A stretch of DNA of 8,840 nt from Bacteroidota bacterium (GCA_023396345.1 JAEWWO010000112.1:1-8840), one strand, 5' to 3'; positions 1 to 6,433 are shown, counted from the stretch's first letter. The notes: generated from the letters alone by a model not told the origin. Made by a program: numbers and translations.

Positions 1-588
1 GAAATAGCTAAGGAAATCTCAGAAAAGAGAAAGAATCAGATTCCTTTTATTCAAAATACAATCAACGAATTGCTTGTAAGAGTGGGCATGCCCAACGCCA
101 GATTAAAAGTAAGTATTGAAACAAATAATGAACTAAGGTTTAATGGAATTGATTCTATTTCTTTTCTGTTTGATGCAAATAAAACCAATAATTTTGAGTC
201 GGTAGAAAAAGTTGCAAGTGGGGGAGAGCTGAGCAGATTAATGCTTTGCATAAAATCAATGGTGGCTAAATATATTGAATTACCTACATTAATTTTCGAT
301 GAAATAGATACCGGTATTAGTGGTGAAGCAGCAAAACAGGTTGGTATAATTATGAGAGAACTGTCTGATAATCTGCAAGTTATATCCATAACTCATCAGC
401 CGCAGATTGCCTCTTTGGCAAACGCACATTATTACGTGTACAAAAAAGAAAATTCAAATAAGGAAATAAATACACAGATTAGACTGCTGAATAAAGAAGA
501 AAGAATAGAACAAATTGCTCAAATGCTGGGAGGAAATAACCCTACTTCATCTACCATAAAAACAGCTAAAGAAATGATAGAAAAATAA
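1..588 (+). CDS. recN: DNA repair ATPase RecN, C-terminal part (5'-truncated by window edge)
   Basis: This is the C-terminal half of the ATP-binding head of RecN, an SMC-like ATPase that acts early in recombinational repair of double-strand breaks. The frame is open from base 1 (first codons E-I-A-K-E-I), so the gene begins outside the window. About 195 residues are present. Visible motifs are the ABC signature ASGGELSRLM (bases about 217-243), the Walker B and D-loop TLIFDEIDTGISGEAA (about 286-333), and the H-loop region VISITHQPQIASLA (about 379-420). These match the RecN subfamily, which has GGELSR and DEIDTGISG in this order. The gene ends in TAA, 30 bp before the stop of the convergent rhodanese gene. 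I see no strong hairpin terminator between them. A possible internal TTG or ATG start near base 70-90 should not be used, because homology continues upstream of it. Confidence 0.95.
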   Translation, partial: EIAKEISEKRKNQIPFIQNTINELLVRVGMPNARLKVSIETNNELRFNGIDSISFLFDANKTNNFESVEKVASGGELSRLMLCIKSMVAKYIELPTLIFDEIDTGISGEAAKQVGIIMRELSDNLQVISITHQPQIASLANAHYYVYKKENSNKEINTQIRLLNKEERIEQIAQMLGGNNPTSSTIKTAKEMIEK

Positions 589-618
589 TTTGATTAATTA
601 ATTGTTGTTTAAACACTA

Positions 619-1302
619 TTATTCTTTTTCAGAATTGTTTTCCTTAGAATCCTTCTCTTTTTTCACTTTCTCTAAAGGAATTTTATCTATTTTCTCTATT
701 GCATCAAAGCCACCCAGTATATTTCTAAGGTTGTGCATACCTTGCTTTTTCAGGATAGAAGAAGCAATAAGACTTCTGTATCCGCTGCCGCAATAAATAT
801 AATGATTATCTTCTTCTTCGAGATTAGAGGAAACCGCAGTGTCGGAAATCTGATCTAAAGGAATATTCACAGCGTTTTTTACGTGCGCTTTATTGTATTC
901 TTCTTCCGTGCGAACGTCAATAATTACCATTTTTTCGTCAAAAGGAATGTCCATTGCCAACTCGTCTGCCTCAATATTGATAACCATATCAATTTCTTCA
1001 CCGGCGTTTTTCCATTCATTTATGCCGTCACTGATGTATCCGGTTACTTCAAATCCTGCGTCGGAAAGTTTTTGCGCAGCTATCTCTTCTTTTCCTTTCT
1101 CTGCAACTATAATAATTGCTAATTGATGGGAAAGAACCATTTTTGCCCAATCGGAGAATTTTTCATTCTGTAAACCAATGAAAACGGAACCGGGAATGTA
1201 ACCATCTGAGAAGTCCTGCCTATCTCTGGTATCAACTACGGTAACGTTTTCATTAGTAATGAAATTTTTAAATTCTTCCGTTGTAAGAGGTTTAAAGTTC
1301 AT
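619..1302 (-). CDS. Tandem rhodanese-domain protein, second domain catalytic
   Basis: This 227-aa cytoplasmic protein has two rhodanese (sulfurtransferase) domains and no signal peptide. Domain 1 spans about residues 4-105 (VVDTRDRQDFSDGYIPGS). It has no cysteine at the loop where the nucleophile would sit (IIIVAEKGKEE), so it is probably inactive. Domain 2 spans about residues 111-211. It has IIDVRTEEEYNKAHVKNAVN and the active-site loop CGSGYRS with nucleophile Cys171, so it could carry a persulfide. A charged Lys/Glu tail (211-227) follows. From memory, the domain pair resembles the C-terminal tandem-rhodanese part of Bacteroidota MBL-fold persulfide-dioxygenase-like proteins, but the metallo-beta-lactamase module is absent. 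It follows the ArsR-type gene after 29 nt, so the two are probably co-transcribed. The start ATG has no Shine-Dalgarno, only an A/T-rich leader. The physiological substrate is unknown. Confidence 0.88.
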   Translation of the reverse strand: MNFKPLTTEEFKNFITNENVTVVDTRDRQDFSDGYIPGSVFIGLQNEKFSDWAKMVLSHQLAIIIVAEKGKEEIAAQKLSDAGFEVTGYISDGINEWKNAGEEIDMVINIEADELAMDIPFDEKMVIIDVRTEEEYNKAHVKNAVNIPLDQISDTAVSSNLEEEDNHYIYCGSGYRSLIASSILKKQGMHNLRNILGGFDAIEKIDKIPLEKVKKEKDSKENNSEKE

Positions 1303-1331
1303 AAAAATTTGACTATGTGCTTACTAATATA

Positions 1332-1676
1332 TTAATTTTTAAGTAATTCGTCAACTATTTTTACAACATAATCTAAACGGTCATGATTAATATTGTAATA
1401 AATGAACTTACCATCTCTGGTTGTGGTAACAAATCCGGCTCTTCTTAATATTGCCAGATGTTGCGATACTACAGACTGTTCCAGACGAAGTTTTACGTAA
1501 ATTTCTGTAACAGATATTTTTTCTTCAGATTGAATAAGTTTTAAAATCTGTAGGCGTAATTTATGGTTGACAGCACGTAGTATCAGCGATGCTTTCTTTA
1601 GTTTTAATATGTCAACCGTAATAATATCTCCTGTTTCTTTGTTTTTAATCTCTATGGGATTGTTTGTTGATGTCAT
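1332..1676 (-). CDS. ArsR/SmtB-type winged-helix transcriptional regulator
   Basis: This 114-aa DNA-binding repressor has the ArsR-type winged-helix fold. Residues 30-50 (ASLILRAVNHKLRLQILKLI) form the first helices. Residues 54-82 hold the helix-turn-helix, with recognition helix EQSVVSQHLAILRRAGFV. Residues 83-95 form the wing (TTTRDGKFIYYNI), and a C-terminal helix (about 100-113) probably dimerises. The protein contains no cysteine at all. It therefore lacks the CxC metal site of ArsR/CadC and the Cys pair of the persulfide sensors SqrR/BigR, and its signal cannot be read from known sites. It lies first in a two-gene unit with the rhodanese gene. It has its own 135-bp upstream region with a promoter-like sequence overlapped by a short palindrome, which suggests self-repression. 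The ArsR fold is clear; the ligand is not. Confidence 0.9.
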   Translation of the reverse strand: MTSTNNPIEIKNKETGDIITVDILKLKKASLILRAVNHKLRLQILKLIQSEEKISVTEIYVKLRLEQSVVSQHLAILRRAGFVTTTRDGKFIYYNINHDRLDYVVKIVDELLKN

Positions 1677-1717
1677 TTGAATAACTAATTTTTTATATAA
1701 TGTTGATATTCAGCCAA

Positions 1718-1751
1718 TAAAGTTAAATAGATTTCTTATATTATTGACAAA
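1718..1751 (-). promoter_or_regulatory. Candidate promoter of the arsR-rhodanese unit
   Basis: On the minus strand a TTTG (1748-1751) is followed after 22 nt by TAACTTTA (1718-1725). The latter matches the Bacteroidota -7 consensus TAnnTTTG except at the last base. The spacing is slightly long. The leader to the arsR ATG would be about 35-40 nt. The region is very AT-rich, so chance matches are possible. Confidence 0.4.
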
Positions 1752-1758
1752 AATCAAT
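1743..1758. promoter_or_regulatory. Candidate operator palindrome upstream of arsR
   Basis: The sequence ATTGACAAAAATCAAT is a perfect inverted repeat with 5-bp arms (ATTGA/TCAAT) and a 6-bp spacer. The spacer holds the candidate -33 TTTG box of the arsR promoter. A protein bound here would block that promoter, which fits ArsR-type autorepression. Arm length is modest and no second copy is seen elsewhere in the window. Confidence 0.4.
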
Positions 1759-1811
1759 TTTTTTATCACAAAAAAAGTATAAAAAAATGTAAATATTATA
1801 TTTTTTAATAT

Positions 1812-2486
1812 TTACAACTTAGAATGTGTATAAAATGATTTTAAATAAAACGGTTCAGCATAAGCCAAATCAGCTAAATCTTTTAATATAAAATGTTTAT
1901 GTGCGAGCAAATTTATAGCCTCCGTATTTTTTTCTATATTAAGAAAAGAAGCATTAGAGTTTTTTATAACCGATATACTCTTTTCTGCACCACTTCCAAA
2001 AAAGACCACTTTATTACTTTCTAAAATATCTTTAAAAGAATCTTCGCTTAATATGACGGCAGAAGGAACAAATAGATTATTTAATGATATGTTATAAATC
2101 GCCGTAAAAACTTCCATTCTTCTTGCGTCAATCATCGGGCAATACAGAAGACCTTCATCTTTCAACTCCAAAATAGCACTTTGAGCCATTATTTCCAACG
2201 TATTCAATAAAATTAAAGGTTTATTGAGTGCGTAAGCAATTCCTTTGGCAGAGGAAAGGCCAACTCTCAGTCCCGTATAAGAACCCGGACCATTAGAAAC
2301 AGAAACTGCATCTATATCATTCAAACTCATTCCGTTTTCCTTTAATATTTCGTTGATTGCAGGCTGTACAAATGATGCATGTGTTTTTTGCTCTTTATTT
2401 TCTCTGAAAGAAATTATTTCATGTTCGTTGCCAAGTACAACATAAGCTGCTTCTGTAGCCGTATCTATAGATAATATATAAGCCAT
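1812..2486 (-). CDS. tsaB: tRNA threonylcarbamoyladenosine biosynthesis protein TsaB
   Basis: TsaB is the ASKHA-fold partner of TsaD. With TsaE they transfer the threonylcarbamoyl group made by TsaC onto A37 of ANN-decoding tRNAs (t6A). The 224-aa length is normal. The N-terminus MAYILSIDTATEAA is the usual first strand and phosphate-binding turn. The family hallmark SNGPGSYTGLRVGLSSAKG spans residues 64-82. MIDARRMEVFTAIY (118-131) and the C-terminal AEPFYLKSF (210-218) are also typical. These features exclude TsaD, which has a metal-binding HxxxH and is longer. The gene is divergent from ridA, with 86 bp between the starts. A TATATTTG box on its strand ends 5 nt before the ATG, so the transcript may be nearly leaderless. 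The next gene downstream is arsR, 135 bp on and probably with its own promoter. Confidence 0.95.
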   Translation of the reverse strand: MAYILSIDTATEAAYVVLGNEHEIISFRENKEQKTHASFVQPAINEILKENGMSLNDIDAVSVSNGPGSYTGLRVGLSSAKGIAYALNKPLILLNTLEIMAQSAILELKDEGLLYCPMIDARRMEVFTAIYNISLNNLFVPSAVILSEDSFKDILESNKVVFFGSGAEKSISVIKNSNASFLNIEKNTEAINLLAHKHFILKDLADLAYAEPFYLKSFYTHSKL

Positions 2487-2491
2487 TTTTA

Positions 2492-2524
2492 CAAATATAA
2501 TTTAAATAAATTTTATAAATCAAG
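2492..2524 (-). promoter_or_regulatory. Candidate Bacteroidota promoter of tsaB
   Basis: On the minus strand TATATTTG (2492-2499) is an exact TAnnTTTG -7 box. CTTG (2521-2524), one base off TTTG, lies 21 nt upstream, within the expected spacing. The -7 box ends only 5 nt before the tsaB ATG, which implies a leader of a few bases or none. Confidence 0.5.
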
Positions 2525-2548
2525 CCCGTGCCTACAAGAAAATGTTAT

Positions 2549-2556
2549 TATATTTG
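2549..2556 (+). promoter_or_regulatory. Candidate -7 box of the ridA promoter
   Basis: TATATTTG exactly matches TAnnTTTG and ends 16 nt before the ridA start, giving a leader of about 10 nt. I see no TTTG at the expected -33 distance, so this is half a promoter by sequence. It lies back to back with the tsaB promoter in the 86-bp divergent gap. Confidence 0.45.
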
Positions 2557-2572
2557 AAGAAATTAAACATGT

Positions 2573-2962
2573 ATGTCTAAGACTATTATAAATACTTCAA
2601 ATGCGCCGGCACCCATCGGACCTTATAATCAATCGGTAAAAGCAAATGGTTTTTTATTTGTAAGCGGACAAATTTCTATTGATCCCGAAACCGGGGATTT
2701 AAAAATGGGAAATACCGTTACAGAAACCACACAAGTAATGGAAAATATTAAAGCCATTCTGGAAGAAGCAGGACTTGGTTTTGAAAATGTGGTAAAATCA
2801 ACCATTTTCCTGAATGACATGGGCTTGTTTGCCGAAGTAAATAAAGTATATGGAAGTTATTTTTCGGAAGAAAATGCTCCGGCACGTGAAACGGTTGCCG
2901 TGCAAACACTGCCTAAGAATGTGAATGTGGAAATAAGTGTAATCGCTTTGTTTAATGAATAA
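2573..2962 (+). CDS. ridA: RidA family 2-iminobutanoate/2-iminopropanoate deaminase
   Basis: RidA hydrolyses reactive enamines and imines such as 2-aminoacrylate, formed by PLP-dependent dehydratases, and so protects PLP enzymes. It acts in the cytoplasm as a trimer. The 129-aa length is standard. Visible family motifs are APAPIGPYNQSV (11-22), FVSGQISIDPETG (29-41), the imine-binding Arg in ENAPARETVAV (Arg105) and the C-terminal VNVEISVIA with Glu120. The active-site Arg is the residue that separates true RidA from several other YjgF subfamilies, so deaminase activity is likely. The start is the second of two overlapping ATGs: ATG at 2569 reads Met-Tyr-Val-stop in another frame. The start at 2573 gives the family N-terminus MSKTI. 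There is no Shine-Dalgarno. The 3' end overlaps the convergent omega-amidase gene by 11 bp. Confidence 0.96.
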   Translation: MSKTIINTSNAPAPIGPYNQSVKANGFLFVSGQISIDPETGDLKMGNTVTETTQVMENIKAILEEAGLGFENVVKSTIFLNDMGLFAEVNKVYGSYFSEENAPARETVAVQTLPKNVNVEISVIALFNE

Positions 2963-3737
2963 TAAATAGGTCGCTGTCCTGTAAATAAGGAAGTGTACTT
3001 CTTACATCATCAATATTTTTTTTGAGGAGGATAGTTGTAAAAACATCTTCCTCTTTTTCTTTCTGATAAATTACTTCGCCTAAAGGACTGTAAATGCTGC
3101 TGTTGCCGTTGTAAATGGTTTTATATCCGTCGGTTCCTGTTCTGTTTACGCCGATAGCATAGCATTGATTTTCTATTGCTCTTGCCTGTAGCAGCGTTTT
3201 CCAGTGTGTAATTCTTTTTACCGGCCAGTTGGCAACGTTGATAAAAATATCGTATTCTGCCGAGCTTTCTTTCATTTGCTGTGCCGCCCAAACGGGAAAA
3301 CGCAGATCGTAACAAATCTGTATATACAATTTCCAGCCTTTGACGGAGCAAATTAATCTTTTGTTTCCCGATACAAAATTTTCGTTTTCTTTTGAAAGAG
3401 GAAAGAGGTGTCTTTTGTCGTATTGACCATACTGTCCGTTGGGAAGCATACAAATACAGCGGTTAAAAAATTGCTCGTTCTCTTTAATCATCAAACTGCC
3501 AATCAGAACTATATTTTTCTTTTGTGTCATTTCCTTCATCCATTGAAAGGCTTTGCCATCCATGGTTTCAGCCAAAGAAGTGTTGTTGGAAAATCCTGTA
3601 GAAAACATTTCCGGGAGAATTACCACTTCTGTTTTTTCCTGAAGAGAAGAAATTTTTTCGCCGAACATTTTCAGGTTTTCGTCAATATTTTCCCAATGCA
3701 GTATACTTTGAATGGTAGTAACAGTAAGTTGCGACAT
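2952..3737 (-). CDS. Carbon-nitrogen hydrolase, omega-amidase (YafV/NIT2-like)
   Basis: This 261-aa cytoplasmic nitrilase-superfamily amidase has the full Glu-Lys-Cys triad: Glu43 in VVILPEMFSTGFS, Lys108 in YDKRHLFPL and Cys142 in IQICYDLRFPVWAA. The last motif, with VANWPVKR (168-174) and ARAIENQCYAIGVNRTG (185-201), is typical of the YafV/omega-amidase branch. Characterised members hydrolyse 2-oxoglutaramate or 2-oxosuccinamate, or repair deaminated glutathione. The exact substrate here is inferred. The gene starts 10 nt after the ATL gene, in an apparent trmB-atl-amidase operon, with no Shine-Dalgarno (leader TAAAAATTAAATT). Its stop lies inside the 3' end of ridA on the other strand. Both neighbours act on damaged or side-product metabolites, a suggestive but unproven pairing. 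Confidence 0.92.
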   Translation of the reverse strand: MSQLTVTTIQSILHWENIDENLKMFGEKISSLQEKTEVVILPEMFSTGFSNNTSLAETMDGKAFQWMKEMTQKKNIVLIGSLMIKENEQFFNRCICMLPNGQYGQYDKRHLFPLSKENENFVSGNKRLICSVKGWKLYIQICYDLRFPVWAAQQMKESSAEYDIFINVANWPVKRITHWKTLLQARAIENQCYAIGVNRTGTDGYKTIYNGNSSIYSPLGEVIYQKEKEEDVFTTILLKKNIDDVRSTLPYLQDSDLFIIH

Positions 3738-3747
3738 AATTTAATTT

Positions 3748-4095
3748 TTATAAAAGTTCTTTATTCGGATCCCAGAATAAAGTATCGAAATTCAGTATCT
3801 TATCATTTTCTACTAAGATACCTTCTTTCTTTAATAATTTCTCCATTTTTTCAGGAGGAGAAAAATGTGCTTTTCCTGATAAAACTCCCAAACGATTAAC
3901 GACACGATGTGCCGGAACATCTTTTTCTGCCGAGGCTGCATTCATTGCCCATCCCACCATTCTGGCAGAAGAGCCGATGCCCAGATATCTGGCAATAGCG
4001 CCGTAAGAAGTAACACGACCACGGGGAATAAGTTTTACCACATCCCAGACATCGGCAAAGAATGAGTCCTGTTTATTTGAGGCGAAAGATTTCAT
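3748..4095 (-). CDS. Alkyltransferase-like (ATL) DNA-binding protein, active-site Cys replaced by Ala
   Basis: This 115-aa protein has the DNA-binding domain of O6-methylguanine-DNA methyltransferase but no alkyl-accepting cysteine. The usual PCHRV reads PAHRV (residues 61-65, Ala62). Other parts of the fold are intact: RGRVTSYGAIARYLG (25-39) with the nucleotide-flipping Tyr31, and the arginine-finger helix GSSARMVGWAMN (41-52) with Arg45. Known ATL proteins carry Trp or Ala here, bind O6-alkylguanine tightly without repairing it, and hand the lesion to nucleotide-excision repair. An Ala form is known from Thermus thermophilus (TTHA1564). The length suits an ATL, which lacks the N-terminal domain of Ada/Ogt. 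Its ATG overlaps the trmB stop by one base (TAATG on the minus strand), implying translational coupling. It is not expected to be a methyltransferase. Confidence 0.92.
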   Translation of the reverse strand: MKSFASNKQDSFFADVWDVVKLIPRGRVTSYGAIARYLGIGSSARMVGWAMNAASAEKDVPAHRVVNRLGVLSGKAHFSPPEKMEKLLKKEGILVENDKILNFDTLFWDPNKELL

Positions 4096-4805
4096 TAAGA
4101 ATGATGTTCGTTTTCTTCTATGAATTTATTTTTTAAAAGCTCATCTAATTCAACAGGAAGAGAATTATTTAATTTAAATGCAAGATGATGAATCGTATTT
4201 TTCCCGGCTATGTCCATTTTTTCGTAGTGCGTTTTAATTTTTAAATCCTGATGTATATTTTCATCGGCATATACATTGCTGTTGTCTTCCACACATTCAA
4301 GATTAAAAATCTCAATAACTGTTTTAGTAAAAAAATATAAATTCGGACTGTCTGTTTTTAAATGAACAATTCCTTCGGACTGTAAAAATTGCTGATACAA
4401 CCTTAAATATCTTGGATGTGTCAGACGTTTTTTCATCTTAGAATTACGGAGTTGCGGATCGGGAAAGGTAATCCATATTTCCTGCACTTCGTCTTTAGAA
4501 AAATAATTATTTACTTTGTCTATGTGCGAACGGATAAAAGCCACATTGCTCAAACCCTCATCCAGAGCGGTTTTGGCACCCACCCAAATTCTGTTACCTT
4601 TTAAATCTATTCCTATAAAATTTCTTTGCGGATAGTTTCTGCCCAGTCCAACTGCGTATTCGCCTTTGCCACAAGCCAGCTCTAACGTAACCGGATGATT
4701 ATTTTTAAAAAAATCATTCCATTTTCCCTGCATATTTACCGGATAGGTAAGTACGTTTTCAAATTCCAGAATTTCTGCAAATCGCTGTAGCTTTTTTTGT
4801 CCCAT
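4095..4805 (-). CDS. trmB: tRNA (guanine-N7-)-methyltransferase TrmB
   Basis: TrmB uses S-adenosylmethionine to methylate N7 of G46 in the tRNA variable loop. The 236-aa protein has the Rossmann SAM motif LELACGKGEYAVGLG (41-55), the acidic strand end FIGIDLKGNRIW (63-74), and the family motif EIWITFPDPQ (109-118) followed by KKRLTHPRYL (125-134). VHLKTDSPNLYFF (147-159) and the C-terminal THYEK (192-196) complete the set. FPDPQ, rather than the more usual FPDPW, is a form I recall in Bacteroidota. The start gives the familiar MGQKKLQRFAE N-terminus and lies only 4 nt after a TATCTTTG box. It leads the trmB-atl-amidase operon and is 32 nt downstream of the DUF4836 gene, so read-through from that gene is also possible. 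Confidence 0.95.
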   Translation of the reverse strand: MGQKKLQRFAEILEFENVLTYPVNMQGKWNDFFKNNHPVTLELACGKGEYAVGLGRNYPQRNFIGIDLKGNRIWVGAKTALDEGLSNVAFIRSHIDKVNNYFSKDEVQEIWITFPDPQLRNSKMKKRLTHPRYLRLYQQFLQSEGIVHLKTDSPNLYFFTKTVIEIFNLECVEDNSNVYADENIHQDLKIKTHYEKMDIAGKNTIHHLAFKLNNSLPVELDELLKNKFIEENEHHS

Positions 4806-4809
4806 TTGG

Positions 4810-4817
4810 CAAAGATA
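4810..4817 (-). promoter_or_regulatory. Candidate -7 box of the trmB promoter
   Basis: On the minus strand TATCTTTG exactly matches TAnnTTTG and ends 4 nt before the trmB ATG. No good TTTG is present 19-23 nt upstream; the nearest TTG is about 15 nt away. If active, it would give a leaderless trmB mRNA. Given the AT-rich context it may be chance. Confidence 0.35.
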
Positions 4818-4837
4818 AAAAACTAACTTAATACAAT

Positions 4838-6433
4838 TTATGGCTTCAGTCCACGCAGAGCTGCGGTATCAGCAATTACATCTTCTTCCGGAATTCCCGA
4901 AGCGGGATCTGTTGTTTGTACGGAAGGAAGTGCTGATGGAGCAGCATTACCTTTAGAAAATGATTTCAAAAAATTAATCAAAGCAATCAGGCTGTTATCC
5001 GCAGTATTGTTTAGCCTTAAGGCAATTGCACCTTTTGAAGCATTGCCTGAATGTTTATCCTGATAAATATAGAAATCTTTAAAAGGATTGTTGGAGACGT
5101 ATTGATTAAAAGCGGTTTGTGCATTTATATAAAAAGCAAATACTTTTCCATTCAGTAAAGAAACAACATCCTGCGAGACATTGGAAGGAGCAGAGGTTAA
5201 GTTGTACCTCGTTATAAAGTCTGTAGAAGAGGCATATATTATTTTTGAAGTATCTACTTTAATGAAACCCCTGCTACCCGGAGCTCCCAACATAGAAAGA
5301 CTATACACTCCGCCTGTGTTTGACAGCATTCCCACAGAAGAAAGATTGGAGGCAATTCTATCAATAACGGATTTATTTTCTATATCAATTGTAGAAATAT
5401 AATTGCCGGAAAAAAGAGAAGATAATTTTATTTTACCATTATTGTTGGCTGCATTTAAATTAATAGCAGAAGCAGCAATATTAACATTGCCGCCCAATGC
5501 GTTTACAATATCTGCAATGGAAATGCCCATTCCCGAAAGATATTGTTCGGCCACCGCCTGTATGCCGGCATACTCAACCAAAGATTTTAAAAGCGCAGGA
5601 TTAACCGACAATGTTGTAAATGCAGCAGGCTGTTCCGGATATTTATTCAGCAAATCTGCGTTAGATCCTTGTGATGGATTATTTTGTATCATCTGCTGAA
5701 ACTCTTGCCCATACACGGTTTGTAGGTCTCCCTCAACAGCACCCTGATTAAAATTAAGATTGCCTGTTGTATATGTATCTTTCATTAAAATAGAAAGTCT
5801 AGATGCTGCAAGCATAGGATTTGCCATTAAAAAAGAAGAGGTATTCACAAAGAATGTTGCATCGCTTGACGGCTGTAAAGATTTGCTGAAAACGTCATTG
5901 GCAGACATCGACAGTTCGGGACTCATGATAAAAAGGTTCGCTAATTGCTGCTGGTCCTGAGTGGTTAAGAATATTACAGAGCCATCGTTCCAGCCTACAA
6001 GTCCATTGTTGCCCTGAACAAAACTAAACTGCTCTGTCTTATTTATTGTTGCGCCCTGTTCAAACTTTGATAAATAATCCGTCAAAGCTGATTCGTTTTT
6101 AAGCGTTGCCACTAAACCGGAAAAAGAAATGTTTCCGGAGGCTATTGTATTTTTCGATTTTGTAAAATAATATACAGGCTCATTTATATCAATAGCGTTT
6201 TTTGCTGCTGCAAACCGCTCTGTAAGGGCGTTCTGACCGCTTTGCTTAAAAAGATCATCAATATTTACATTACCGTTTTCCAGCTTTTGTAAAATATTTT
6301 TAGTGTTGAGCGTTATTACAACATTTGCGTCGTTGGGAATATGTATGGTTTGATTGTTATCTGTTTTGGTTTTACAGGAAAATAACAAGAAAGAAAAAAC
6401 AGCTAAAAATACAATGATATTTTTTGTGTACAT
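4838..6433 (-). CDS. DUF4836-type lipoprotein of unknown function
   Basis: This is a 531-aa predicted lipoprotein. Residues 1-20 form a signal peptide with lipobox LFSC, so Cys20 would be lipidated. The residues after it (KTKTDNNQ) have no cluster of acids, so a surface-export signal as known in some Bacteroidota is not evident; it may face the periplasm. The mature start IPNDANVVITLNTKNIL (33-49) fits the opening of DUF4836, a Bacteroidota family of secreted or lipoproteins without known role. The rest is rich in Asn, Ser and short beta-type stretches, with no catalytic motif I recognise. The C-terminus (about 497-531) is Pro/Ala/Thr-rich and probably disordered. The gene stands 93 nt after bestrophin and 32 nt before trmB, on the same strand. 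A TTTG (6467-6470) lies upstream, but its partner -7 box is poor. The family assignment is from memory of the N-terminal pattern. Confidence 0.8.
   Translation of the reverse strand: MYTKNIIVFLAVFSFLLFSCKTKTDNNQTIHIPNDANVVITLNTKNILQKLENGNVNIDDLFKQSGQNALTERFAAAKNAIDINEPVYYFTKSKNTIASGNISFSGLVATLKNESALTDYLSKFEQGATINKTEQFSFVQGNNGLVGWNDGSVIFLTTQDQQQLANLFIMSPELSMSANDVFSKSLQPSSDATFFVNTSSFLMANPMLAASRLSILMKDTYTTGNLNFNQGAVEGDLQTVYGQEFQQMIQNNPSQGSNADLLNKYPEQPAAFTTLSVNPALLKSLVEYAGIQAVAEQYLSGMGISIADIVNALGGNVNIAASAINLNAANNNGKIKLSSLFSGNYISTIDIENKSVIDRIASNLSSVGMLSNTGGVYSLSMLGAPGSRGFIKVDTSKIIYASSTDFITRYNLTSAPSNVSQDVVSLLNGKVFAFYINAQTAFNQYVSNNPFKDFYIYQDKHSGNASKGAIALRLNNTADNSLIALINFLKSFSKGNAAPSALPSVQTTDPASGIPEEDVIADTAALRGLKP

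Noticed and set aside
51..389. Minus-strand open frame of 112 codons opposite recN
   Set aside because: It lies antisense to a clear RecN coding region and shows no family motif; a shadow frame.
584..623. AATAAT/ATTATT inverted repeat between recN and the rhodanese gene as a bidirectional terminator
   Set aside because: The arms are 6 bp, pure AT and 28 nt apart; too weak to claim.
1332..1676. Metal-sensing (arsenic or zinc) role for the ArsR-type protein
   Set aside because: No cysteine is present and no paired His/Asp metal site is apparent in the C-terminal helix.
2573..4805. A dedicated metabolite-repair or defence island formed by ridA, amidase, atl and trmB
   Set aside because: All are common housekeeping families, on two strands, and shared theme alone does not show a joint system.
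5403..5699. Plus-strand open frames (5181-5402, 5403-5699, 5760-5960) opposite the DUF4836 gene
   Set aside because: They are antisense to one continuous lipoprotein frame with a signal peptide, and their translations look like mirrored codon bias.
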